Positions 9,307 to 18,008 of a stretch of DNA of 64,000 nt are shown here, in pieces. The position numbers and the translations under genes were made by a program. The number at the start of each line of letters is the position of its first letter. Within the stretch, counting starts at the first letter, position 1. The notes below the pieces were generated by a model. It was not told where the DNA came from. It saw nothing but the letters and a program-made list of their open reading frames with translations, and made no database searches. The stretch is from Rhizobium freirei PRF 81 (lineage in GTDB: Bacteria > Pseudomonadota > Alphaproteobacteria > Rhizobiales > Rhizobiaceae): contig NZ_AQHN01000096.1 of the NCBI RefSeq assembly GCF_000359745.1, forward strand, positions 112,071-176,070, given 5' to 3'.

Positions 9307-9969
9307 ATGGCAGCGAACCGCGCCCCCGAAAACCCCTATCTTGCCGCGCGCCAGGAATGGAACGAGCGATACGGTTCCTACGTTCGGTCCGCCGCCGCAT
9401 GGCGCATCGTCGGCATTCTCGGTTTGACCATGGCCGTGATCGGCTTTGGATATGCGATGTATCTGAGCACCCAGGTCAAGCTGGTTCCCTATATCGTCGA
9501 GGTCGACAAACTCGGGACCGCGGTGACATCAGGCTATCCTCAACAGATCGAATATGCCGACGTTCGGGTGGTGCGCGCGACGCTCGGGAATTTTGTCACC
9601 AGCTTCCGTTCGATCACGCCGGATGCAGTGGTGCAGAAGCAGTATATCGATCGAACCTACGCTCTCCTTCGAACATCGGATCCCTCGACCGAGAAGATCA
9701 ACGCCTGGTTCCGCGGTAACTCGCCGTTCGAACAGGCGAAATCGTCGACCGTCGCCATCGAGGTGAACAACATCGTGGCGCTGTCGAACCAGACCTATCA
9801 GATCGACTGGACCGAATACGAACGCGACCGCAAGGGCAAGGAAATCGGCACGCGCCGGTTTCGCGGAATCGCAACGGTGACACTCACCGCGCCGCAGGAC
9901 GAGGCGACCATCCGCCTCAATCCGATCGGCCTCTATGTCCGGGATTTCGACTGGACAGCACAGCTTTAA
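9307..9969 (+). CDS. trbF: TrbF, VirB8-like protein
   Basis: Bitopic inner-membrane protein that nucleates the secretion channel. It has 220 residues: a short cytoplasmic N terminus (NPYLAARQEWNERYGSY), one membrane segment near residues 36-57 (IVGILGLTMAVIGFGYAMYL), then a periplasmic NTF2-like domain. The conserved opening motif NPYLAAR(Q)EW is a TrbF hallmark. Confidence 0.95.
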   Translation: MAANRAPENPYLAARQEWNERYGSYVRSAAAWRIVGILGLTMAVIGFGYAMYLSTQVKLVPYIVEVDKLGTAVTSGYPQQIEYADVRVVRATLGNFVTSFRSITPDAVVQKQYIDRTYALLRTSDPSTEKINAWFRGNSPFEQAKSSTVAIEVNNIVALSNQTYQIDWTEYERDRKGKEIGTRRFRGIATVTLTAPQDEATIRLNPIGLYVRDFDWTAQL

Positions 9970-9986
9970 GGGCAGGGGATTTCTCA

Positions 9987-10799
9987 ATGCACATTACAAA
10001 AATATTCGCAGCCGCCGGCTGCCTGGCCGGACTCGTCTTCGTGAGCGGTGCGCAAGCACAGAGCATGTCGAACAACGAGGTGAAGGGTACGAACATTTCC
10101 AGGAAATGGCGTGGCACATCGGGACTGGTGACGACTGGCCTCGATGGCAAAGTCATCTTCCTTTTTGGCGAGACGCAGCCGTCGGTCGTCTGCTCGCCGC
10201 TGCAGGTCTGCGATATCGAATTGCAAGGTGGCGAGATCGTTCGCGATGTTCTGGTTGGCGATACTGTTCGTTGGAAGGTGGAGCCCGCGACCTCCGGCAC
10301 CACCGGCGGTCAGGCGATCCACCTGATCGTCAAGCCCTCGGAGGCCGGTCTCGTCACTTCCATGGTCGTCACGACGTCGCGGCGCACCTATCACGTCCAG
10401 CTGAAATCGCATCCGAGCCAGTACATGGCCCGCGTCGGCTTCGATTATCCGGAGGATGTCTCGACCAAGCTTGCCGATATCAACTCCCGGCTGGAGACCG
10501 GCGGCATTCCTGGAACCGCGCCCGACAAGCTGAACTTTTCTTACTCCATCAGTGGCAGCGCGCCCTGGAAGCCGAAGCGGGTCTATTCGGACGGCGCCAA
10601 GACCTACATCCAATTCTCGAAAACGGTCTCGAGCCAGGATGCGCCGGTTCTTTTCGTCGTCAGTGGTGGGCAGAACCGCATCGTCAACTACCGGATGAAG
10701 AACGACATGATGATCGTCGACTATGCGGTCGACAAAGCAATCCTCGTCTCCGGCGTCGGATGGCGGCAGCAGAAGATTACCATCCGGCGGGGAGGCTGA
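9987..10799 (+). CDS. trbG: TrbG, VirB9-like outer-membrane complex protein
   Basis: Periplasmic protein of the outer-membrane core complex. It has 270 residues with an N-terminal signal peptide (AAAGCLAGLVFVSGAQAQ), then the VirB9/TrbG/CagX beta-rich domain, including the AHLIVKPSEAGLVTSMVVTT-like segment (here IHLIVKP, residues 111-117) and a C-terminal FVVSGGQNRIVNYR stretch. trbH follows after 3 bases. Confidence 0.95.
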   Translation: MHITKIFAAAGCLAGLVFVSGAQAQSMSNNEVKGTNISRKWRGTSGLVTTGLDGKVIFLFGETQPSVVCSPLQVCDIELQGGEIVRDVLVGDTVRWKVEPATSGTTGGQAIHLIVKPSEAGLVTSMVVTTSRRTYHVQLKSHPSQYMARVGFDYPEDVSTKLADINSRLETGGIPGTAPDKLNFSYSISGSAPWKPKRVYSDGAKTYIQFSKTVSSQDAPVLFVVSGGQNRIVNYRMKNDMMIVDYAVDKAILVSGVGWRQQKITIRRGG

Positions 10800-10802
10800 A
10801 CC

Positions 10803-11243
10803 ATGCGCAAGCACCTCGCCATCATCATCACCGCCGCCGCCATGCTTTCCAGCTGCCAGACGGCCGAGGACGGTCTCACGACCAATTCGGCACCCACCAC
10901 TGTCACAGGTCCCGCCGCAAGTGCGATTGCCGGCGACATGGCAAGCCGGCTTGCCGAGCAGATCGGTCCCGCGGGCACGACGACCATCAAGATGGAGAAG
11001 GACGCTTCGGACTTCGCTACGGCGCTCGAGGCGGCGCTGAAAGGGTGGGGCTATACGGTCATCACCGACGGCAAGGCCGAGAAAGACGTCAAACCTGTCG
11101 AGCTTGCCTATTCGATCGACGGCGTGGATGGCCAGGTGCTTGCAAGGCTGTCGACGCCGTCCATCGCGCTGGGCAGGGCGTATACGGCAACGGCCGCAGG
11201 TGCTGTGCCGGCAAGCCCGCTCTCGATCATGCAGCGCAATTGA
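10803..11243 (+). CDS. trbH: TrbH, conjugation lipoprotein
   Basis: Small lipoprotein of the trb system (VirB7-like position). It has 146 residues. The signal peptide ends in the lipobox AAMLSSCQTAED, with the lipid-bearing cysteine at residue 19. GGAGG precedes the ATG. A DUF4174-free mature part of unknown fold follows. The name rests on order and lipobox. Confidence 0.9.
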   Translation: MRKHLAIIITAAAMLSSCQTAEDGLTTNSAPTTVTGPAASAIAGDMASRLAEQIGPAGTTTIKMEKDASDFATALEAALKGWGYTVITDGKAEKDVKPVELAYSIDGVDGQVLARLSTPSIALGRAYTATAAGAVPASPLSIMQRN

Positions 11244-11255
11244 GGGGAGGCGAGC

Positions 11256-12551
11256 ATGGTGCAATCTCTGCAGCTGGGCAGCTCGGGCCAGGCCGACGAT
11301 CAGAAGGGTATGCGCCGTCTGAACCGTCTGCCAATCATCGTCGCCATCATCATCGTTGCGCTATTTGTCGGCGTCGTCGTCATCGGGCTTTCATGGCGCG
11401 GTCTCCCTTTCAATCGGAACAACGATCTGGACAGCGCCTCGAATGCTCCCGCAACCAACTTCGGCGACCAGCTCAAGCGTGGTGTCACCGACGGCATCAT
11501 CGGCGATCCGGAACAACGCGAAGTGTTCCAGCCGACGCCCGCCGTCGAACAGAAAGTCGCGAAGGAAACCGCCGTTGTTGATCGCACACCCACCCAGCGA
11601 GAGGAGCGGCGCCCGAGACTTGAATCGGAGGCGGAATGGAAGGCACGCCTGAAACGGGAGCAGGACGAACAGTATATCCGTGAAGCGCAACGGCAGCGCA
11701 TGGCCCGGCTCCAGGCGCGGGCGACAGCTTTGGACTCGCCGTTGAAGGTGGATATTTCCGACATCGACAAGGCAGCCAACACCTCCAGAGAGTCCGACCG
11801 GCAGGCGACGACTGCCAATAGCGCCTCGGACCTTTACGCCGCTGCCGTGAAGTCCGGTCTGATCGGGCAGAATGTCGATCCAAACGCTCAGACATCAAAG
11901 GAAGATTTCTTCAACCAGGACATCAAGGACCTCGGCTATTTGCCGAACCGGGTCGTGCCGCAGATGTCAGCCTATGAGCTCAAGCGCGGCTCGGTCATTC
12001 CCGCCACCTTGGTCACGGGTCTCAACTCCGACCTTCCCGGCCGGATCACCGCGCAGGTCAGTCAGAACGTCTATGACAGCGCCACCGGTTACCGGCTTCT
12101 GATCCCGCAGGGGGCAAAACTGTTCGGCCGCTATGATTCCAAGGTCTCTTTCGGCCAGGAACGTGTCCTCGTCGTCTGGACCGATCTCATCTTCCCGAAT
12201 GGGGCAACGCTGCAAATCGGCGGCATGGCCGGTACGGAAGCCGAAGGATATGGCGGCTTCAAGGACAAGGTCGATCGGCATCTCTGGCGCACGTGGAGTT
12301 CTGCGGCGCTCATCGCGCTGATCGGAACCGGGATCGACATGTCGATGCCGCAAAGCTCGACGCTCGCGACGCAGGAGACCGCATCGGATGCGGCCCGCCG
12401 CAACTTCGCGGAGTCTTTTGGCAGGGTCGCAGAGCAGACCATCTCGAAGAACCTGAATGTGCAGCCGACCATCCAGATCCGCCCCGGCTACAAGTTCAAC
12501 GTGCTCGTCGACCAGGATATTATATTTCCGTCGACCTACAGCAGAAACTGA
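11256..12551 (+). CDS. trbI: TrbI, VirB10-like protein
   Basis: Spans inner and outer membranes and transduces energy to the outer channel. It has 431 residues: a cytoplasmic N terminus, one membrane segment near residues 28-47 (LPIIVAIIIVALFVGVVVIG), a charged, low-complexity periplasmic linker, and the C-terminal VirB10/TrbI barrel domain with the motif GSVIPATLVTGLNSDLPGRI and the YRLLIPQGAKLFGRYDS stretch. It is the last gene of the traI-trb operon. Confidence 0.96.
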   Translation: MVQSLQLGSSGQADDQKGMRRLNRLPIIVAIIIVALFVGVVVIGLSWRGLPFNRNNDLDSASNAPATNFGDQLKRGVTDGIIGDPEQREVFQPTPAVEQKVAKETAVVDRTPTQREERRPRLESEAEWKARLKREQDEQYIREAQRQRMARLQARATALDSPLKVDISDIDKAANTSRESDRQATTANSASDLYAAAVKSGLIGQNVDPNAQTSKEDFFNQDIKDLGYLPNRVVPQMSAYELKRGSVIPATLVTGLNSDLPGRITAQVSQNVYDSATGYRLLIPQGAKLFGRYDSKVSFGQERVLVVWTDLIFPNGATLQIGGMAGTEAEGYGGFKDKVDRHLWRTWSSAALIALIGTGIDMSMPQSSTLATQETASDAARRNFAESFGRVAEQTISKNLNVQPTIQIRPGYKFNVLVDQDIIFPSTYSRN

Positions 12552-12874
12552 CGAACATCGTCCGACAGCTTCGCCGCCATTTCAGCCACCGACATGCCGC
12601 GCATGCCGGTGCAACATTGCAATCCCCGCAATAACTTTCCTGACTTAGTCATCTTTTTAGTTCAAGGGGACTTGAAACTTGTCTTTTCGCAGGTAGTGCT
12701 AGGCGTACACGGCTAGAGGGACTGCTCCGCGCTACTCTGGCACCGTGGGTTGTGTCGAGATGCCTGTGGCTGATTGTGGCTATGGCTTGGCCGCCGGGCG
12801 GCGAGGCCTGTTCGAGTGTCTCGATGTGCCAGATCATGACCGACCTACAGGTCGATAAGACAGGAGAAACGCTG
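12552..12874. promoter_or_regulatory. trbI-traR intergenic region
   Basis: 323 bases without a supportable gene if traR starts at 12875. It holds an imperfect inverted repeat, TTCAAG-4-CTTGAA at about 12661-12676, which could be an operator of the traR promoter. No T-tract terminator for the trb operon is obvious. In-frame upstream ATGs at 12836 and 12824 would extend traR into this region. Confidence 0.4.
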
Positions 12875-13588
12875 GTGGATGGAGAATTTCGCTCGCTCGT
12901 CGACATGTTGGAAGCTGCGCAGGACGAGCTTACGATCAAAGGTGCCATGAAGCGCTTCGCAGAGGCCTGCGGCTACGAGCGGTTTGCCTATCTTCAAAAG
13001 GAAGGCGCCCAGATCAAGACCTTCAACACCTATCCAAAGCCATGGGAACGCACCTATCTCTCGGCCGATTACTCCAATATCGATCCCGTGGTGACGCAGG
13101 CAAAACGAAAAGGCGATATCTTCTTCTGGACGGCGGACGATTGGAGACCGCGCGGCTCATCTGAGCTCAGAAAGTTTCGCAATGAATCGATCGAGCACGG
13201 AATCCGTTGCGGCATGACCATTCCCGTGGAAGGCAGCTACGGAACATCGATGATGCTGACCTTCGCATCCTCCGAAAGGAATGTGGAAGTGCCGGTCGCT
13301 TTCGACCCGAAAAAGGCGGTGCAATTGGTGATGATGATCCACTATCGCTTGAAGATGATCGGCGGCAAGACCACGCTCAATCCAAAGCAGGCGCTGTCGC
13401 CGCGTGAAATGGACTGCTTGATCTGGGCGGCAAAAGGAAAGAGTACGCTTACAACCGCCAATTTGGTCGGCATCGCTTTCCGGACTGTGCAGCACCATCT
13501 CGATAAGGCGCGTGGCAAGCTCGGCGCCGAGTCGGTGCCGCATCTTGTGGCGATCGCCAAGGATCGGGGTTTGCTGCCTCCCAGCTAG
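12875..13588 (+). CDS. traR: TraR, LuxR-type quorum-sensing activator of conjugation
   Basis: Binds the acyl-homoserine lactone from TraI and activates tra/trb genes. I prefer the GTG at 12875 because AGGAG lies 8 bases upstream and it gives 237 residues, the usual TraR length; an upstream ATG at 12836 is possible. The autoinducer-binding domain keeps the family residues W and Y (PWERTYL), D (NIDPVV) and W (IFFWTADDW). A C-terminal LuxR helix-turn-helix starts at LSPREMDCLIWAAKGKS. It converges on traM, with the two stop codons overlapping. Confidence 0.9.
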   Translation: MDGEFRSLVDMLEAAQDELTIKGAMKRFAEACGYERFAYLQKEGAQIKTFNTYPKPWERTYLSADYSNIDPVVTQAKRKGDIFFWTADDWRPRGSSELRKFRNESIEHGIRCGMTIPVEGSYGTSMMLTFASSERNVEVPVAFDPKKAVQLVMMIHYRLKMIGGKTTLNPKQALSPREMDCLIWAAKGKSTLTTANLVGIAFRTVQHHLDKARGKLGAESVPHLVAIAKDRGLLPPS

Positions 13589-13905
13589 CTGACATCGTCA
13601 TCGACCGGTACTTCCGGCACGAAGCCGAGTGCGTCGAGCATATCCGAAAGCGCGTCCTGCTGAGCTGCGGCCCTTGTTTGGCGCGCAAAATGCTCTTCCT
13701 GGAGCGTCTCCAGAACCGAACTGGCGATCGTAGGATCCTCGCTCGCGCGTATCCACTCCTCGTAGACGGCCTGATCGGCGGCAAGCAGACGGCGATGTTG
13801 GCGAATGGCGGCCACTGTCAGCGTCTCCAATTCCGCCTTGTCCATCAAATCGTATCGAGGTTTCCTCTGGTCTCCTCCGGCTTGCGAGGAACCCGCATCT
13901 TGCAT
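13585..13905 (-). CDS. traM: TraM, TraR antiactivator
   Basis: Binds TraR and blocks DNA binding, setting the quorum threshold. The ATG at 13905 follows GGAAGGAAAAG and gives 106 residues, close to the 102 of Ti TraM. It shares the family pattern LETLTVAAIRQHRRLL in the first half and a C-terminal ALGFVPEVPVDD end, similar to the ILGFIPKV end of pTi TraM. It overlaps traR tail to tail by 4 bases. Confidence 0.87.
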   Translation of the reverse strand: MQDAGSSQAGGDQRKPRYDLMDKAELETLTVAAIRQHRRLLAADQAVYEEWIRASEDPTIASSVLETLQEEHFARQTRAAAQQDALSDMLDALGFVPEVPVDDDVS

Positions 13906-14034
13906 TTCTTTTCCTTCCCAGATCGATGGATTGGCACGACTGCGCCGTATTCGCGCGCGCCTCTTGGCTCCTATGTCAGACGATCCTCTTGGAAGAGTAA
14001 ACATCCGACGACCGGCAATATCATAAGCTTTGTC

Positions 14035-14073
14035 GAATCGGAACTATAGTTCCTAGAACAATAATTCCGATTC
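14035..14073. promoter_or_regulatory. Nested palindromes upstream of a small XRE regulator
   Basis: A perfect 14-base palindrome GGAACTATAGTTCC lies at 14040-14053. It sits inside a wider 9-base inverted repeat, GAATCGGAA at 14035-14043 and TTCCGATTC at 14065-14073. The inner palindrome contains a TATAGT that could be a -10 element. It lies 17 bases before the XRE gene and 130 bases upstream of divergent traM, so it is a likely operator for autoregulation and perhaps for traM. Confidence 0.6.
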
Positions 14074-14089
14074 TGTTTCCGCTGACGTC

Positions 14090-14308
14090 ATGGATCTCAA
14101 CGAGGTCATGGCGAGGAATTTGCGTCGCATACGCCATGGCAAGAAACTGACGCAGGAAGAATTGGCGCATCTCACGGGCCTAAGCGCGCGCCATATCGGT
14201 GCCATTGAGCGCGCCGAGATGTCTGCAACGATCACCGTTCTGGGCCAGATCTCCCAAGCGCTGGCTGTCGATCCAAGAGAATTCCTGACGGAGACAAATC
14301 CGGGCTGA
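14090..14308 (+). CDS. Small XRE-family helix-turn-helix regulator
   Basis: A 72-residue DNA-binding protein that is almost all helix-turn-helix (residues 8-63: MARNLRRIRHGKKLTQEELA then SARHIGAIERAEMSATITVL). This size and layout match controller-type XRE repressors that bind their own promoter as dimers. The palindromes at 14035-14073 are directly upstream. It diverges from traM, so it may affect quorum control; that is inference. Confidence 0.82.
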   Translation: MDLNEVMARNLRRIRHGKKLTQEELAHLTGLSARHIGAIERAEMSATITVLGQISQALAVDPREFLTETNPG

Positions 14309-14325
14309 CATTACCCACACGAACG

Positions 14326-14820
14326 TCAGACTCGGGATCGCCAAGCCGTCGTGAAGTTCAGCGCCGTCATCATTTCGAAGCTGTTGCACCACCGGACACC
14401 GAGATCCTTGCAGACGTCGGGGATGCGGCGATTTGCGCGCTTTGCGCTTGGCTTCGAAGCCTCGACCGTCACAACGATTCGATCGGCGGGCAGCGCCATC
14501 GCATAGGCGATCAGAAACGGATCCCGCCCGATCTCGATGACCTCAGCGTCGTTCAGGTCGGGAGCGTATTTCTCGATAACAGCTTGCACCAAGGCCGGGT
14601 CGACATCTTCGTCCAGCCGCAGAACACTGTAGTTCTCAGCTTCGCTCAGCCAGCGACCGATTTCCGAGCCCTCGGTGATTTCTTCGAGAATCTCCACAGG
14701 AACTTTGATCTCGCCGGCCTCGCCCATATGGACCAACCAATCCCAGAATTCCGGAAACCGGCCGATCGGGTAGTACAGATTATGGGCGGTGATCAGAACG
14801 TTTGCGTCGAGGAGATGCAC
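14326..14820 (-). CDS. DUF4411 PIN-like protein, probable toxin of a TA-like pair
   Basis: 164 residues, starting MHLLDANVLITAHNLYY. The LLDANV start with an early acidic residue, and the later NDAEVIEIGRDPFLIAYA and IVVTVEASKP segments, fit the DUF4411 branch of PIN-like nucleases. It is encoded 9 bases downstream of an HTH-ImmA/IrrE protein on the same strand; this pairing is a predicted toxin-antitoxin-like module. RNA cleavage is inferred from the fold, not shown. Confidence 0.78.
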   Translation of the reverse strand: MHLLDANVLITAHNLYYPIGRFPEFWDWLVHMGEAGEIKVPVEILEEITEGSEIGRWLSEAENYSVLRLDEDVDPALVQAVIEKYAPDLNDAEVIEIGRDPFLIAYAMALPADRIVVTVEASKPSAKRANRRIPDVCKDLGVRWCNSFEMMTALNFTTAWRSRV

Positions 14821-14829
14821 GGCTTCTCC

Positions 14830-16023
14830 TTACGCCGCGCTATCGGTAAGGGAGTAGACGTTGCTGGCTTTGACACCGAGGATCGCGGCGGCCTTCGAAG
14901 GCGACAAGGCGCCCTCCGCCAGCATTCGCCGGGAGAGTTCGACGAGCCGATTGCCGAGCTTATGGCGTTTGACCGTATAGTAACTTGGCCCGCCCTCGTT
15001 TTCCCTGGCGCGATCTCGTTGCGCGGCTCGGTTCCTCAGCCATTGCTGGCGGAACAGCGTGGTGACCGCGGACCATGTTTCCTGGTCGATGATGCCTTCG
15101 CGATAGAGCTTGTAGGCCACCATGGAGTGGCTGACCTGCCGAGCATCCGCGATTGCGGAAATCCGCGCCATCACCTGTTCCTGCGACGCCCCAACGAGCG
15201 AAGGCTCCTGCACGATTTCCGCCGTGGGCATCAGGATGCGCCCGGCAACATCATTGCAGAACGTCTCGATCGCGCTTGCCGGCCGTCCCCCGCTGACACC
15301 GGTCCGACCGAGCCAGATATGCGCAAGCTCGTGCAGAAGCGTGAATGACCACGCCTGCTCGCTGTCCTGATCGTTGATCACGACGAAAGGCGCGACGGAA
15401 TCGGCGAAGGCAAAGCCCCTGAAGAGTTCGACATTCAGGGTGCTGTGATGACTGCCAAGGTTGCCGATAAGCAGCACGAAAATGCCGGCCGCCTCGGCCC
15501 GCTCGCGAAGATAGGCAAAACCCTTGGGCGTTCCGCGGCCGCTTCCATGCCGGTACGTCTTCAATTCGAACACAAGGCGCGTCCGAATGGCGCTCGCCAA
15601 TGCCTCGGCGCCCTGGCTTTGATCAAACGACGCGACGAAATCGAGCGGGGTGGCCTCGTCCTCGGTTTCGAGCACGGCTCGAACCATTTCCTGCCGCGCG
15701 CGCACTTCACGCAGCAGCGTGTCGACCAAGGCCGCATCGCGCTTTGCGAACTCAGCCGGCAGGGTTCGAAAATCTTCGCCGCGCGCGGCCACCGCCGGTG
15801 GCTCTGCCAAATAAAACGTCAATAGGGGTCGGCGATATTGCGCCGCCATTTTCAAAAGCATCGGCCGTGTCGGCTCGCTATCGCCAGCCTCGAGCATGGC
15901 CAGGCGATCGCTGCCCGCAACGCCGCGAGCCTCGCCGAGACCGACTTTTTCAGCGGCATCCTCGAGAGTGAGCCCCGCGGTTTCGCGAGCCCAACGCAGG
16001 ATCGATGGATTGACCTTGGGCAC
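14830..16023 (-). CDS. XRE-HTH and ImmA/IrrE-type metallopeptidase
   Basis: 397 residues from a GTG at 16023, chosen because AGAGGAAAA precedes it (an upstream ATG at 16074 is possible). The N terminus has a helix-turn-helix (ILRWARETAGLTLEDAAEKV). A zinc-protease motif HELAHIW (HExxH) lies near residue 229. A C-terminal helical part ends with a second HTH-like stretch (LSPSKAAAILGVKASNVYSL). It pairs with the DUF4411 gene downstream; in such pairs it may act as antitoxin and repressor. It lies between the traM and traH blocks, as a module inserted into the backbone. Confidence 0.85.
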   Translation of the reverse strand: MPKVNPSILRWARETAGLTLEDAAEKVGLGEARGVAGSDRLAMLEAGDSEPTRPMLLKMAAQYRRPLLTFYLAEPPAVAARGEDFRTLPAEFAKRDAALVDTLLREVRARQEMVRAVLETEDEATPLDFVASFDQSQGAEALASAIRTRLVFELKTYRHGSGRGTPKGFAYLRERAEAAGIFVLLIGNLGSHHSTLNVELFRGFAFADSVAPFVVINDQDSEQAWSFTLLHELAHIWLGRTGVSGGRPASAIETFCNDVAGRILMPTAEIVQEPSLVGASQEQVMARISAIADARQVSHSMVAYKLYREGIIDQETWSAVTTLFRQQWLRNRAAQRDRARENEGGPSYYTVKRHKLGNRLVELSRRMLAEGALSPSKAAAILGVKASNVYSLTDSAA

Positions 16024-16209
16024 CGTTTTCCTCTGTTCGAAGCAGGCGATACGCCCTTTGATATGATCATGCAATCGTTAGGAAAGATATAGGAAGGCCA
16101 GAGCCGGTGGGCGAGCATGAAGCATTTTTCACGGTCGCCGGCTCGCCTTCGATAGATCCGCAACGCCAGGCTCCGATCGCGCCCGATCATCCTGGACGAA
16201 GTTGGGCAG

Positions 16210-16827
16210 CTACTTTTGCCCACCGATACGCGAAAGATCGATCCGCATTCCCGCTGCGCCAACTTCCCTCTCATCTTGAGGTTCGTGGTCGGTGGGCAGG
16301 GAAGCGTCGTCTGGTGCGTCATCAGTTCCCCCGCTGTCGATCGGCTCACGCTGATTGACGACTGAGCCCCCTGGATCGGGCGCCTGGAAAACGCTCACGC
16401 CCTCGAATTCCCCGGTCTTCCAGGCATAGACAGCGTCCTCGAAGATCTGCGGGAAAACCTCATCGCTTTTCGGATTGCCATACCATTTGGCGACGATGCG
16501 CAAGACTTTCGCGAACATCGCCGTCCCCTTGCGAAGGTTTTCGCAAGGATCGACGAGATCGGGCTTCAGATCGGCGACATCCTTGATCCCGATGCCGGCG
16601 GGAAACTGCGTCAGACCGACGCGAACCACCGCCTGGCCGACGTACTGCCGGATGATCGCCATCGCCTCGTCCGATGTTGTCGCCTTCGGAACGAGGATCA
16701 AGCGGCCACCGGATTTGACGGTGACGGACAATGGGTCGTTCGAGCCCGCAGCGGTCACGAACTGTTCGACGATCGCAGGTTTCAAAGAAGGGTCGGCGCA
16801 TTTCTGAATGAGGGCCGCGTCGAGCAT
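16210..16827 (-). CDS. traH: TraH, Ti-type conjugal transfer protein
   Basis: 205 residues from an ATG at 16827 preceded by AAGGAGACG. The N-terminal two thirds (DAALIQKCADPSLKPAIVEQF, then an LVDPCENLRKGTAMFAKVLR segment) match the TraH protein that follows traB in Ti-type plasmids; the C-terminal 50 residues are acidic and low-complexity. The VDPCENL...A.VLR...WYGNP pattern resembles a lytic-transglycosylase-like region, but no clear catalytic glutamate can be named. It is the last gene of the leftward traA'-traF-traB-traH operon. Confidence 0.82.
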   Translation of the reverse strand: MLDAALIQKCADPSLKPAIVEQFVTAAGSNDPLSVTVKSGGRLILVPKATTSDEAMAIIRQYVGQAVVRVGLTQFPAGIGIKDVADLKPDLVDPCENLRKGTAMFAKVLRIVAKWYGNPKSDEVFPQIFEDAVYAWKTGEFEGVSVFQAPDPGGSVVNQREPIDSGGTDDAPDDASLPTDHEPQDEREVGAAGMRIDLSRIGGQK

Positions 16828-16844
16828 GACGTCTCCTTGGGCAA

Positions 16845-18008
16845 TCAGGTGTTGAAGGAAAAGACAATTGGCTTGGCAAAGAGCCGCGCCCAGGCTTGGG
16901 CGCTCGCGCGCTGAATGGCGACGATGGATGTCCCTTTCGTCCACCAGCCGTTGCCGACTGCGACGATGAGATCAGGATCCTCAAGCATGGCGTGCAGGAC
17001 CGGCCAGACGATCAGTTGCTCGTAGCAGATCAGCGGCGCTATCCGACGGCCGGCGGCCGTCACGACCGGATTTTCGAAGAAATGTGCCCGCGCACCGCCG
17101 CTCTGAGAGAGCAACGCCCGCCACGGCTGCCACATCGAACCTGGCACCGGCATGCGTTCGCGATAGAGGGTCCTCCCGCCATCGCCGGAGATCGCGACCA
17201 GAACATTATCGTATCCGCCCGCATCGATGACGGCTGCGCCGGCGATGACGGTGACGTCAGTTCCTCTCAAAGCTTGCACCCAGAACCGTTCGACGGTGAG
17301 CGTCCAGAAGCCCAGGGAGCTTTCAGGAAGAACAATGGTGCGTGCGCCGCCCACCACCCGATCCTTCACCGTGACAATCAAATCACGGTGACGCTCAAAG
17401 CTGACGTCGCGACCGAGCGACGCGCCCAGTTCGAGATCGCCCCCCTGCCAGCTTTCCGGTAGCCTCGGCTCCTCCCAGGTTGCGGCGGACCAGATCCAAA
17501 AGCCTGCCAGGACAAGCGCGACAGCTGGCCACATGCGGGTTACGAGGCCCATGAGGCCGGCTGTCGCAGCAGCCAGTCCCCACCATTCCCATCCCGGAAA
17601 TAGTACGCCCGCTGCGGTAATCGGATGAGCCCAGCCGGTGATGCCGAATGGCGGCATGGCCATCAGAACCGCTGCCAGGAGGTAGCGACACGGTCGAGCA
17701 CCCGTCTTCCTTGTCCAGAGGACGGCATGCACGATGACGAAGCCAACGGACGCACAGAGCCAAAGAAATAATCCCGGCCAAAGATCCGACGAATAGAAGG
17801 TCGCTACGCCCTGTGGCAATGCACGGGATGCAGCGAGGAAGTAACCAGCCGAGATGATCGCTGCCGTCCGCCTCGTTCGCGCCAGCGCCCAGAGAACCGG
17901 AAATGCAAACGCGACTGGAAGAAGTAGGACGTAGCCATTCCATCCCACCGTACCGGCGACGATTGAGACGGCGATCAATGCGCCTGGCTGAAGGTGCTCA
18001 TGGCGCAT
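16845..18008 (-). CDS. traB: TraB, nitrilase-like conjugal transfer membrane protein
   Basis: 387 residues from an ATG at 18008 that overlaps the end of traF by 11 bases. The N-terminal half has several hydrophobic segments. The C-terminal half is a carbon-nitrogen hydrolase domain (TIVLPESSLGFW with the glutamate, then APLICYEQLIVWP with the cysteine, then VAVGNGWW). The layout resembles apolipoprotein N-acyltransferase. Ti-plasmid TraB raises conjugation efficiency; its substrate is not known. Confidence 0.9.
   Translation of the reverse strand: MRHEHLQPGALIAVSIVAGTVGWNGYVLLLPVAFAFPVLWALARTRRTAAIISAGYFLAASRALPQGVATFYSSDLWPGLFLWLCASVGFVIVHAVLWTRKTGARPCRYLLAAVLMAMPPFGITGWAHPITAAGVLFPGWEWWGLAAATAGLMGLVTRMWPAVALVLAGFWIWSAATWEEPRLPESWQGGDLELGASLGRDVSFERHRDLIVTVKDRVVGGARTIVLPESSLGFWTLTVERFWVQALRGTDVTVIAGAAVIDAGGYDNVLVAISGDGGRTLYRERMPVPGSMWQPWRALLSQSGGARAHFFENPVVTAAGRRIAPLICYEQLIVWPVLHAMLEDPDLIVAVGNGWWTKGTSIVAIQRASAQAWARLFAKPIVFSFNT

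Noticed and set aside
9935..11581. 548-codon plus-strand frame and a 426-codon minus-strand frame (9984-11264) over trbG-trbH-trbI
   Set aside because: Both overlap three genes with good motifs, signal peptides and ribosome sites; their composition is arginine-rich and typical of shadow frames.
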